Of a DNA stretch of 49,203 nucleotides, positions 1 through 7,546 are shown piece after piece. Position 1 is the first letter of the stretch, and the number at the start of each line of letters is the position of its first letter. The stretch comes from Alphaproteobacteria bacterium (GTDB lineage: Bacteria; Pseudomonadota; Alphaproteobacteria; Rhizobiales; Devosiaceae): contig JAHJWO010000011.1 in NCBI GenBank assembly GCA_018828145.1, forward strand, positions 1 to 49,203, written 5' to 3'. Both the position numbers and the translations under genes were made by a program. The notes under the pieces were generated by a model. The model had not been told where the DNA came from. It saw only the letters and a list, made by a program, of their open reading frames with translations, and made no database searches.

Positions 1-455
1 GACAGCCTGCCCCCTGGGGGGCAAATGCGGTCGCTGGCGGACCAGCGGCCCCTCCGCGCGGCGGGCGCCAGGTGCGCGGCTTTGGCCTTGGCAAAGCCCG
101 GTAAAGCGGGCAAATGATCGATAATGCCAACACCCGACGCAGGCCCGGCCCGGCCGCAACCGGCGCGGCCGGCAGGCGATCGATCGGGCCGCAAGCCGGA
201 CCGCACCGGCGACGAGGCGCTTGATGGGCGGTCCAATCGGACCGGGGCGCGCCGCCGGTGCATGGGGGGCCTGAGGACCCGTCCGCCCGGCCGTGACCGA
301 TCCGCCGCAAGGCCGCCGCCCCTGAGGCCGGATGCGCAGCACCGCCGCGAGGCTGCTTGATCCACAACAATATCGCCAGTATCGACCGGTTCCGGCCCGG
401 CAGGGCATGGACTTTTTTCCCGCCCTCGGATCACATGCCCAGTCGGGGGGAGATC
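1..455. other. No supported gene at the left edge
   Basis: This GC-rich stretch contains open frames on the plus strand but none with convincing codon use, a ribosome binding site or recognisable protein content. It may hold the promoter of the small gene that starts at 456. I see no RNA gene or repeat in it. Confidence 0.5.
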
Positions 456-680
456 ATGATGTTCCATGGATGGGCATTGGCTTATGCCGACGGGATCGAG
501 GCGGGTCGCGTTGCGGTCAAAATCACGGATGGTCACGGCTATGTTTATGGCTTTGCTGACCTCGACCTCGCCTTTGCTGCCGAAGAACTCTATCTGGTCG
601 ACGAAGAGCTGGGGCACCGCATTCCCGTTACTCTGGTGGCCATCGACTCCGAGGGCCGCCTCCAGGTGACCAGCCCCTAG
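456..680 (+). CDS. Small hypothetical protein (74 aa)
   Basis: I do not recognise this protein. The frame stays open further upstream, but the best start is the ATG at 456, which is preceded by a GGGGGGAG ribosome binding site and begins MMFHGWALAYADG. The product is short, soluble and acidic, with no membrane segment. It alternates hydrophobic and charged residues in a way that suggests a small beta-rich fold (for example RVAVKITDG and IPVTLVAIDSEGRLQV). It stands alone, followed by a GC hairpin at 714-742. Function is unknown; the call rests on the start signal and the natural codon pattern. Confidence 0.5.
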   Translation: MMFHGWALAYADGIEAGRVAVKITDGHGYVYGFADLDLAFAAEELYLVDEELGHRIPVTLVAIDSEGRLQVTSP

Positions 681-713
681 GCCCTGACCACGGTGCCGGC
701 AAAGCCAGATCCA

Positions 714-742
714 CCGCCGCCACTTCCCCCCTTTGGCGGCGG
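714..742 (+). terminator. GC-rich hairpin, possible terminator
   Basis: CCGCCGCCA at 714-722 pairs perfectly with TGGCGGCGG at 734-742 around an 11-base pyrimidine loop. It lies 34 bases after the stop of the small gene at 456-680. No T tract follows, so it may be a weak or factor-assisted terminator rather than an intrinsic one. Confidence 0.35.
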
Positions 743-912
743 GCTGACTTCAATCGTCCCGGCGCGGCCCGTATTCTCGCCGGGCGATACGCAGGTGCGT
801 GGCGGGAAGGGGCCGGCCAGGGCGCCGATCTCGGCGTTGCAGCCGGTCGGTGCAGTATCAGCCTGGATGTCGTGGACAAACCGACAAAAGCACTGGACGG
901 TTCGCCCGACGC

Positions 913-929
913 GCTAATGGTATGTTAGC
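913..929. promoter_or_regulatory. Inverted repeat upstream of the MucR-type gene
   Basis: GCTAA at 913-917 is mirrored by TTAGC at 925-929 across a 7-base spacer, about 90 bases before the mucR-like start codon. MucR/Ros proteins are known to repress their own genes through AT-containing sites upstream, so this may be an operator. The arms are only 5 bp, so this is tentative. Confidence 0.25.
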
Positions 930-1017
930 CAAAGACGAACCGAAAACAGTCCAGGCACTGGACCAGGCGCCAACGACTGGGCAGATTTGCCAGGTTTTGC
1001 CAGAGAAGGCCCTATCG

Positions 1018-1485
1018 ATGAGTGACACTCCTGAGCCTAGCATGACCGATGCCGTCCGCCTTGAGCAGGTTGCCGAGATCGTCTCCGCCTATGTTGCCAA
1101 CAACGCCGTATCATCCGCAGACGTGCCGGCGCTGATCGCCAGCACGCATCGGGCAATGGCTTCGCTGTCAGCGGCCCCCGCCAGGGAGCAGGCGGAAGAA
1201 CTCAAGCCGGCGGTGCCGATCCGGAAATCAGTCACGCCGGATTTCATCATCTGCCTGGACGACGGGAAGAAGTTCAAGTCGCTCAGGCGGCACCTGAGCG
1301 TCCTGGGCATGACGCCCGATCAATACCGCGCCAAGTGGAAACTGCCATCGGACTATCCGATGGTGGCTTCCAATTATGCCGCAATCCGGTCCGCGCTGGC
1401 GAAGTCCAATGGCCTGGGCCGGACGGGTGCAGCAGCACCCGCATTGACCAAAAAGCGCGGCCGGAAGCCTCGAGCCGAAGCGTAG
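1018..1485 (+). CDS. mucR: MucR/Ros family transcriptional regulator (155 aa)
   Basis: This is a MucR/Ros family DNA-binding regulator; in alphaproteobacteria these control exopolysaccharide, motility and cell-cycle genes. The conserved core is at about residues 65-125: VTPDFIICLDDGKKFKSLRR, then HLSVLGMTPDQYRAKW, the family hallmark KLPSDYPMV, and NYAAIRSALAKSNGLG. Classical Ros coordinates zinc through Cys-x2-Cys and two His. Here the first Cys is kept, the second is Asp, and the second His position is lost, so this resembles the zinc-free family members described from Mesorhizobium. The C-terminus is basic (KKRGRKPRAEA), like an AT-hook. The start at 1018 follows AGAGAAGG; longer upstream frames lack the family pattern. 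It appears monocistronic. Confidence 0.9.
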   Translation: MSDTPEPSMTDAVRLEQVAEIVSAYVANNAVSSADVPALIASTHRAMASLSAAPAREQAEELKPAVPIRKSVTPDFIICLDDGKKFKSLRRHLSVLGMTPDQYRAKWKLPSDYPMVASNYAAIRSALAKSNGLGRTGAAAPALTKKRGRKPRAEA

Positions 1486-2002
1486 GTCTCCCATTCGCGG
1501 CCTTACGCAGCAGGCCCGGGACACCCCGGACCAGCCGGGGCGCCAACCTTGACCGTCAGTGACCGAAAACGGGCCGTCCTCTACCGCCGTGGCCGGGCGC
1601 CTCACGGGACGATCAAGGAGAGGGCAGGCGTTGGGCCGGTTCGGGGCCACGCCCATGCTGGTATCCACCGCCGGTACAGTGCCGCATGGACCGTGCCATG
1701 GCCTGGCAGCCGATCCGGGCGTGCAGTAGGTCACCTGGTGGACGTCGCACCGGACGTGACCTCGACCAAACACTGTCCGGCCCTGTTCCACCTCTTGCTC
1801 CAGTGGCAATCTGGACGCGGGGCCATTGAATTTGCCGATTTGGTGCTTGTCCTTGGCAATCAATAGACGGTTGATCAACTATCGGGGGACGCCTGCCCGC
1901 TTAATGATCCGCGGGCGGCGGACTCAAATGGAACAGTGAGCCGCGACTTGGGATGGCTGAACCGGTGCGTCGTTTCGGCATGACGCGGATGGGGAACGTG
2001 GG
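1486..2002. other. No supported gene between mucR and a small membrane ORF
   Basis: Open frames exist on both strands (for example 1549-1866 plus and 1283-1878 minus), but they are rich in Arg, Pro and Cys and look like shadows of GC-rich non-coding DNA. I see no RNA gene or clear repeat here. Confidence 0.45.
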
Positions 2003-2113
2003 ATGATCAAGACCAGGACGATCGCGCGATACGGAACCCTTGCCGGCTTGGTTCTGGCAAGCACCGCTCTTTTGATGGTGGTCGGGCTCTCGCTCTGGCA
2101 CCTGGTGACGTAA
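2003..2113 (+). CDS. Possible single-span membrane microprotein (36 aa)
   Basis: ATG at 2003 opens a 36-codon frame: a basic N-terminus (MIKTRTIARYG) followed by one hydrophobic segment at about residues 13-34 (LAGLVLASTALLMVVGLSLW) and a stop at 2111. The positive-inside start and clean transmembrane helix are typical of real small membrane proteins, and a G-rich stretch precedes the ATG. No family is recognisable and no partner gene is obvious. Because the frame is short, it could be fortuitous. Confidence 0.4.
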   Translation: MIKTRTIARYGTLAGLVLASTALLMVVGLSLWHLVT

Positions 2114-2180
2114 TTGGGCGGGCGCAATGGTATCGGGAACCATGTGGCAGGCGCCGGCGGGTTCCCCTTGCACTGGCCTG

Positions 2181-2447
2181 TCAGGCTTGGATGTCGCCTT
2201 TCCAGATCAGCCTTATCTTGCCGGCGTCGTCGCGAGACCAGACTTCGGTTGGACGTGTCGGGTCGCCAAATACCTCAATCAGGTGAAAGGCGCCGCTTTC
2301 CGCCTCGTCTCTCGTTGTATAAGGACCCAGCGACTTTCCTTCCCTGTCTACCCACCAGGCTCCACGACTTTGCAGCACGATGTAGAGGCACGTCGGGGCG
2401 CGCCTGGATTTCGGACCGAGGAAGCTCTTGTCGTCGTTCCCAGGCAT
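2181..2447 (-). CDS. Conserved-looking hypothetical protein (88 aa)
   Basis: This small soluble protein has a compact pattern: LYIVLQSRGAWWVDREGKSL, then GPYTTRDEAESGAFHLIEVF and, near the end, EVWSRDDAGKIRLIWKGD. The central part resembles short rhizobial hypothetical proteins in which a query-like phrase (WWVDREGK..GPY..RDEA) suggests a DUF2188-type beta-alpha fold. This is a resemblance, not an established assignment. The ATG at 2447 is followed by a hydrophilic N-terminus; an alternative start nearer LYIVLQS is possible. It is flanked by another small reverse-strand gene (2612-2884). Function unknown. Confidence 0.65.
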   Translation of the reverse strand: MPGNDDKSFLGPKSRRAPTCLYIVLQSRGAWWVDREGKSLGPYTTRDEAESGAFHLIEVFGDPTRPTEVWSRDDAGKIRLIWKGDIQA

Positions 2448-2611
2448 CGGAATGTCCCGCGACTTATCCCAATGATGGTCCGCACCGATTGGCTGCAGGG
2501 GAGGCCATGCGCCACGGCGCAGTGCCCTTCACCTGTCCTTGCAAGCATCAACGAGACGGTCCCGGTTACGCGCCCCGCCGATATCCGGGCTGAAATCAGA
2601 CCGGCAAAGGG

Positions 2612-2884
2612 TCAGTTCATCTTGCCGCGCACGTTGGCCTCGAATGCCGTCCACCACGTCACCAGTTCGAGCACCTGCATACCTTTACTAGGGTATTTCT
2701 CGGCGATGGCTTCAAGAAGGCAAATCTCCTCATGGACCAAAGCAAGATCGGCGATGGGATAGACCCCGGTCTGCTGGATGCCTTGAATGTAGGCAGCGAG
2801 GGTCCCTCGACTGACGATGATGCGCTGGTCGGCTTCGTCTGGGGTCATCCAGTCATGATGCAGACATCTTTCTGCTGGCGTCAA
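2612..2884 (-). CDS. Hypothetical protein (up to 90 aa)
   Basis: A small, mostly helical, acidic protein of unknown function. The longest frame begins with TTG at 2884, but the ATG at 2848 (MTPDEADQRIIVSRG) gives a more natural 78-residue product. The body includes LAAYIQGIQQTGVYPIADLA and VHEEICLLEAIAEKYPSKG, with no membrane segment and no recognised motif. The codon pattern looks genuine. It lies just downstream (on the same strand) of the GAF-EAL gene at 3011-4303 and may be co-transcribed with it, 127-163 bases away depending on the start chosen. Confidence 0.55.
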   Translation of the reverse strand: MTPAERCLHHDWMTPDEADQRIIVSRGTLAAYIQGIQQTGVYPIADLALVHEEICLLEAIAEKYPSKGMQVLELVTWWTAFEANVRGKMN

Positions 2885-3010
2885 CCGAGGCGCCTGTCCC
2901 TCGGGCGCAGCCGGACCGGACCCCTCTTCGGTCGGCCCATGGCCATGGGCAAATGGCGGACAAGGCCGTTGGCGATCACGGACCGTGCTATGGCCGGTGG
3001 TGGCTCTGCG

Positions 3011-4303
3011 TCACTTGGTGGCGCTTGCGCTTCGGGGCAACCGCTGGGGCAAAGGGGACGTGGCGATGCTCAGCCGCTCAACCAAGTCCATGGCGTCGCC
3101 GGGGTGCATCGGCCTGCCGAGGAAATATCCCTGCGCGGTCCCCACCCCCAGCTTGCGCAGGGCCTCGAGTTCGACCGCCGTCTCCACCCCTTCCGCCAGG
3201 ATTTGGCTCTTGGTCTCGCGACCGAAATGCACCAGCGCGGCCGCCAGTGCGTTACGCGCCAGGTCGTCCTGGATGTTGTGAGTGAGGCTTATGTCCAGCT
3301 TGATGATGTCCGGTTGCAGCGCCAGGATGTGGCGCAAACTCGCATAGCCGGCGCCTGCGTCGTCGACAGCGAGCCGAATGCCGTTGACGCGAAGCTCGTT
3401 CAGGGCGCTGCAGAGCGCATCGTAATCGTCAACGCTGGCATGTTCGGTGATTTCGACGACAACCCGCTTTGCATGCTTTCTGGCAATGGCTTGGGCGAGA
3501 GCGCCAGAGGTTACGGTGTCCGGCGAGACATTGAAGGTCAGGTAAAGATCGCGGGGAAACTGGTCCAGCAGCACCAGGCCTTTTTGAATTGCTCTCATCT
3601 CGAGCTCGACGCCCAGTCCAACTGAAGCGGCCATCTTGAACCAGATGTCTGGCGTCCAGTCTTCCGGCCCGGCAAAGCGTGACAGGCACTCAAAGCCAAG
3701 CAGGCGATGATCGGCAATCCGAATGATCGGCTGTACCACGATCGACAGCTCGTCGTGGTCGAGGACCTTCTGGATACGCTCCAGATTGCCCCGATGCTCG
3801 GTCGTGGCGTCGATTTCACGTCCGATCAGAACGGCTGTCAACTCGGCCACGGCACGCATCATCTTGAGGTCGCGCAGGTTCAGCGATGGCTGCGGCTCGG
3901 TGCTGATGCAGCAGAACATGCCGTAGGTTCGCCCATCGTTCAGCTTGATGGGAACGCTCATATGCGCGCGGATGCCCATGTCCGTGGTGAAGGGCATGCT
4001 GGCCGCGAACGGCTCGTCGAGAACATCCGGCATCAGCTCCGGAAGGCGGCCCTCGAGGATGTGTCGACAGTAGACGTAGTCAAGCGGCATTGAATCGCCA
4101 GGCTTGATCACATGCTCGAGGCCAGGCGCATCGACTTCGCGGAAATAGGTGCGATCCTCCACGAATTCCGAGACATAGGCCACCTGCATTCCCAGATGAA
4201 CCCGCACTGCTTCCAGGGCCCGTCGCAAGGAATAGTCCGCCTTGTCGTCCAAAGCGGTCGCGAGGCCCTTGAAGTCGAAAATGTCTAGCTCGTTTGCGCG
4301 CAT
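3011..4303 (-). CDS. GAF-EAL domain cyclic-di-GMP phosphodiesterase (430 aa)
   Basis: Predicted cytoplasmic sensor enzyme that hydrolyses c-di-GMP. A GAF-like sensory domain occupies about residues 25-165 and an EAL domain about 175-415. The EAL signature is E205-C-L-S-R, and the other catalytic positions known for the family are present: N258 (FNVSP), E284/E287 (VVEITEH), D314-D315 (AVDDAGAGY), K335 (IIKLD), E371 (AEGVET) and Q391 (AQGYFLG). It is therefore probably active. There is no GGDEF domain. The ATG at 4303 is chosen because it is preceded by GAGGCAGGG; an upstream TTG at 4348 lacks a ribosome site. It is divergent from the AAR-like operon, and the shared intergenic region holds paired CtrA-type boxes (4526-4561). 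Confidence 0.9.
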   Translation of the reverse strand: MRANELDIFDFKGLATALDDKADYSLRRALEAVRVHLGMQVAYVSEFVEDRTYFREVDAPGLEHVIKPGDSMPLDYVYCRHILEGRLPELMPDVLDEPFAASMPFTTDMGIRAHMSVPIKLNDGRTYGMFCCISTEPQPSLNLRDLKMMRAVAELTAVLIGREIDATTEHRGNLERIQKVLDHDELSIVVQPIIRIADHRLLGFECLSRFAGPEDWTPDIWFKMAASVGLGVELEMRAIQKGLVLLDQFPRDLYLTFNVSPDTVTSGALAQAIARKHAKRVVVEITEHASVDDYDALCSALNELRVNGIRLAVDDAGAGYASLRHILALQPDIIKLDISLTHNIQDDLARNALAAALVHFGRETKSQILAEGVETAVELEALRKLGVGTAQGYFLGRPMHPGDAMDLVERLSIATSPLPQRLPRSASATK

Positions 4304-4525
4304 GAACAGCCCTGCCTCGAACCCACTGTGGCGCCCGGTGATGTTCAAGCGAGTGGCCGGGAGAGTCCTGGCCGGCCGCCACCGACTTGGTGCGAGGCGC
4401 TACGAAATATCCTAACGCAGTACCATAGCACACAAGACTTAAGCGTTTGTTGCTGCGCGGTCGCGCTTTGCGCCGACCATGAATATTGCCGGCCTATTCG
4501 TATTGAGGTGACTTGCGAACCAGCA

Positions 4526-4561
4526 TTAACCAAGTCTTAAACTGTGTTAAGATTTGGTTAA
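4526..4561. promoter_or_regulatory. Paired CtrA-type boxes in a near-perfect inverted repeat
   Basis: TTAACCAAGTCTTAA (4526-4540) and TTAAGATTTGGTTAA (4547-4561) are reverse complements with one mismatch across a 6-base spacer. Each arm by itself matches the CtrA consensus TTAA-N7-TTAA of alphaproteobacteria. The element lies in an AT-rich island between the divergent GAF-EAL gene and the AAR-like operon, 76 bases before the AAR start, so it could control both. CtrA binding is an inference from the consensus. Confidence 0.6.
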
Positions 4562-4637
4562 ATTGTATTAAAATTTGTGCTAAAACCCTTCCTGCGGCGT
4601 CGACCTGTAGCGGCGCAACCACTTGGCGGGGTTGGTT

Positions 4638-5726
4638 ATGCAGTCTGATTTTGCGTTCTTGGTACATCCCAGAAATACGCTGCGTTCGGATATGGGTATT
4701 CTGTTCGGACGGCCGTTTGCCCTGGTGCCGGAAGTGGTCTGGCGGACCGCCTTGAAGCATTTGCCGGTGCCGCCCATGGTGACCGGCAAGATGTCTCGCG
4801 TTGACGTGCCTGGCAAAGTCATGGGCAGGATTATTACCGTCCCGCTTACGCCAAGCCAGCTGCTGACCATGCCCCGAACGAAAGTGCAGGCGCGCATCTC
4901 GGCGGCGATCGACATGGCGCGTGATCTCGGAGCATCCGTGGTTGGCCTGGGGGCCCTCACCGCTCCGGCCTCGGTCGGCGGCAAGGCCTTCGCCAAACGC
5001 GAGGACATCGGCGTCACCAATGGCAACGCCTTTACGGCTGCCATGACCCTGCAGGCGATGGAGAAGCTGACGGCTTCGCTGGGCCGCGATCCGCTGGTCG
5101 CCATTGTCGGCGCCACGGGTAGCGTCGGCTCATGCCTGACCCGGCTCTACGCCCGCAAGCATGCAGGCCGGCTCTTGTTGGTGGCGCGCAACGAAAAGCG
5201 TCTTCTCGCGCTGGCTGCCGATGTGCGCCGCAACGGTGTCGAGGCCAGCGTCAGCACCGACATGGCTGACGTGTCCAAGGCCGATCTTGTCGTGCTGCTT
5301 ACCTCATCCCCCGATGCGCTGTTGCGCAGCGAACACCTCAAGCGGGGCGCGATAGTCCTCGACGATACGGTGCCCCGCAATACCGACGAAAAACTGCTGG
5401 TGGAGCGCCCGGATGTGCTGATCGTCGATGGCGGCCTGGTTGAGATCCCCGGCTTCGACCTGCGCGGCTCCATCGCACTCGCGCCCAAGCTTGCCTATGC
5501 GTGTCTCGCCGAGACCATGCTTCTGGCGCTTTCCGGGCATCAGGGCCACTTCTGCATGGGGGAAGCCCAGGTGGATCAGGCCGAGCATATTCTGGAGCTC
5601 TCCATCAAGCACCAGCATCTGGGCTTTCAGCTGGCACCTTTCCGCTCATTCGGAAAGCTGATCCTCGACGCCCCGACGCGGACTGTTGCAGCACCGGTAG
5701 AGGAGCTGGTCTCATGCGCCGCGTAG
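4638..5726 (+). CDS. Acyl-ACP reductase (AAR)-like NAD(P)-dependent protein (362 aa)
   Basis: The protein resembles cyanobacterial long-chain acyl-ACP reductase, which reduces acyl-ACP to fatty aldehyde through an acyl-enzyme thioester. Shared features seen here: an N-terminal region with PLTPSQLL and a helix ending DMARDLGASVVGLGALT; TNGNAFTA; a Rossmann motif GATGSVGS (about 158-165) followed by LLLVARNEKRL; VDGGLVEIPG; and AYACLAETMLL, whose Cys (residue 289) aligns with the nucleophilic cysteine of cyanobacterial AAR. The ATG at 4638 follows GGCGGGG; a TTG at 4623 is a possible alternative. It overlaps the next gene by 13 bases, implying translational coupling. No aldehyde deformylating oxygenase is nearby. 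The actual substrate is uncertain: acyl-ACP, acyl-CoA or another thioester. Confidence 0.75.
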   Translation: MQSDFAFLVHPRNTLRSDMGILFGRPFALVPEVVWRTALKHLPVPPMVTGKMSRVDVPGKVMGRIITVPLTPSQLLTMPRTKVQARISAAIDMARDLGASVVGLGALTAPASVGGKAFAKREDIGVTNGNAFTAAMTLQAMEKLTASLGRDPLVAIVGATGSVGSCLTRLYARKHAGRLLLVARNEKRLLALAADVRRNGVEASVSTDMADVSKADLVVLLTSSPDALLRSEHLKRGAIVLDDTVPRNTDEKLLVERPDVLIVDGGLVEIPGFDLRGSIALAPKLAYACLAETMLLALSGHQGHFCMGEAQVDQAEHILELSIKHQHLGFQLAPFRSFGKLILDAPTRTVAAPVEELVSCAA

Positions 5727-6997
5727 TCATATTGGGCGGCGGCTATGCCGGCCTGCACGCCTTTTCCGCACTCCAGTCCCGACTTCGCGCCCTTGTCGCA
5801 CGTGGTGACGTGGAGCTGGTCCTGGTCTCGCGGGATGGGCATCACACCTATCACGGCTGGACCGGAGAAGTGCTGGCCGGCGACTTGCCGGTGGCCAGCA
5901 CCCTGACCGCACTTGCGCCGCTGCTGGGCCGCAGTTTCATGCAAGGCGAAGTGGTTTCAGCGGACCTTGCCGGCAGAACCCTGAAGGTCAAGACCGCAGA
6001 AGGTCAACAGGACCTCCGCTTCGATCACCTGGTGATTGCCGCGGGATCCGTGGATCCGTTCGACCGAATTCCCGGGCTGGCCGAGCACGGCTGGTGCGTC
6101 AAGGATTGTGAGGACATGCAGAGTCTGGTGGGGCGGCTTGACGGCTGGACGGCAGCTTCGGCCGGGACGCGAAACGTCGTCGTGGTAGGCGGAGGCCTCG
6201 CCGGCGTCGAAACGGCCTCTGCGCTCGCCGCCCGCTTCGGCCGAAGCCGGGCAGGAAAGGTCAATATCCATCTCGTCTCCTCAAGCGAACAGCTGCTGCC
6301 GACCCTGCGTCCCGACTTCAACCATATAGCCGAGACAGCAACGCGCACCCTTGTCGAACAGGGCGTGCAGCTCCATCAGGGCAAGCGCGTGGCGCGGATC
6401 GGGGAAGACCAGGTGGAGCTAGCGGATGGCAGGACCCTTGCTTCCGATCTTTCGGTCGTAGCGGCCGGGGTAAGTTTCCGTGTCCTGCCGGGCACAGAAT
6501 CCTTGCCGCGCAACGCGGCAGGGCAAGTCATCGTCAATGACGATCTGCGCGTGCGGGGGAGCTACAATATCTGGGCCGCCGGCGACATTGCCGCCGTCCC
6601 GCATCCCGACACCGGCGAGCCCTGTCCTGCCAATGCCCTGTGGGCCATGAAGCAGGGCGATTGTGTCGGGCGCAACATTGCCCGCTCGATCAAGGGCCAA
6701 TCCGTCAGAGGTTTCAATTTCCGTGGCCTCGGACAAGCGGCCGGACTGGCTGGCCAGCGGGGTATCACCGAACTCTATCGGCTCCAGTTTACCGGCCGGC
6801 TTGCCTGGGTGATCCGCGTGCTTTTCTTCGCCTGGTACATGCCTTCGCGCCGCGGCGCCCTGTCGGTCGTTGCGCAGCTGTCCAAGCATTCCTGGAACGC
6901 GATGATCGGCGCTGTCTCGCGAGGCGGCCATGCCACTTCCGGCCAGACAACCGACGTTCAGGCACCGGTAGCAAATCTGTCGGGCCGCCCGCGATGA
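5714..6997 (+). CDS. NDH-2-like FAD-dependent pyridine nucleotide oxidoreductase (427 aa)
   Basis: Member of the two-dinucleotide-binding flavoprotein family that includes type II NADH dehydrogenases and sulfide:quinone reductases. An FAD-binding GxGxxG variant is at the N-terminus (ILGGGYAGLHA, residues 6-16), a second Rossmann motif lies near residue 155 (VVVVGGGLAGVETA), and the conserved FAD-contact phrase IWAAGDIAAVPHP is near residue 285. The C-terminus carries a hydrophobic/aromatic helix (WVIRVLFFAWYMPSRRG) that may attach it to the membrane, as in NDH-2. No CxxxxC redox disulfide is apparent. The ATG at 5714 lies inside the end of the AAR-like gene (13-base overlap), so the two products probably work in one pathway, perhaps passing electrons between NAD(P)H and quinone. 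Confidence 0.8.
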   Translation: MRRVVILGGGYAGLHAFSALQSRLRALVARGDVELVLVSRDGHHTYHGWTGEVLAGDLPVASTLTALAPLLGRSFMQGEVVSADLAGRTLKVKTAEGQQDLRFDHLVIAAGSVDPFDRIPGLAEHGWCVKDCEDMQSLVGRLDGWTAASAGTRNVVVVGGGLAGVETASALAARFGRSRAGKVNIHLVSSSEQLLPTLRPDFNHIAETATRTLVEQGVQLHQGKRVARIGEDQVELADGRTLASDLSVVAAGVSFRVLPGTESLPRNAAGQVIVNDDLRVRGSYNIWAAGDIAAVPHPDTGEPCPANALWAMKQGDCVGRNIARSIKGQSVRGFNFRGLGQAAGLAGQRGITELYRLQFTGRLAWVIRVLFFAWYMPSRRGALSVVAQLSKHSWNAMIGAVSRGGHATSGQTTDVQAPVANLSGRPR

Positions 6998-7546
6998 AGC
7001 CAACGCGGCACGGCAGCCTGCCCGTCCGCGGTGCGCCCGGTGAAGAACCTTTTCGGCCGCACTGAAAGCCGGCGCACGAGGCGACTGTCGATCCAGTGTC
7101 GATCGACACCCGGCGGCTGCCGCGCAGCCCCGTGTTGTGCGGATCCATGCGCGTAAGGGTGGTACGCTGCATTCGGCGCGCAGCGCCTCCTGCACTGATA
7201 GCAAGGGATCAATGGCCGGGGCCTCGGCATGTCGACGCTTCGTGCACAGCCATCGTCGCGTTTGACGTCGCCCTGTTGATCGCGCCTTGCTCCGCCGCCA
7301 TTCCGGAGGCTGAATGCTTGCCGATCGGCGCTGGTCGACAAGCCGATGGCGCGGCCGTCCGGCGCATCTAGCGAAGGGCTGGCAACGCCCCCAGGATCAA
7401 GCGGTCGACCCAGATAATGTCAGCTCCACCAATCTGAGACGTGAAACACCATGCACTTCCTTTCGGGAACGGATGGCGGGCTGGCCGATGATTTTGACGA
7501 AGCAGCCGCAAACAGCTATTGGGCGAACGCCGCAGCCGGGTGATCG
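6998..7546. other. Long intergenic region without a supported gene
   Basis: The 549 bases between the oxidoreductase and the O-antigen-ligase-like gene contain only Arg/Pro/Cys-rich open frames that look accidental. I see no tRNA, repeat or strong hairpin. It presumably carries the end of the upstream transcript and the promoter of the gene at 7547. Confidence 0.4.

Noticed and set aside
124..360. Plus-strand frame of 78 aa at the left edge
   Set aside because: Composition is almost entirely Arg, Pro, Gly and Asp, typical of random GC-rich sequence, and no ribosome site precedes it.
7096..7371. Plus-strand frame of 91 aa between the flavoprotein and ligase-like genes
   Set aside because: No ribosome site, irregular composition and no recognisable content; treated as non-coding.
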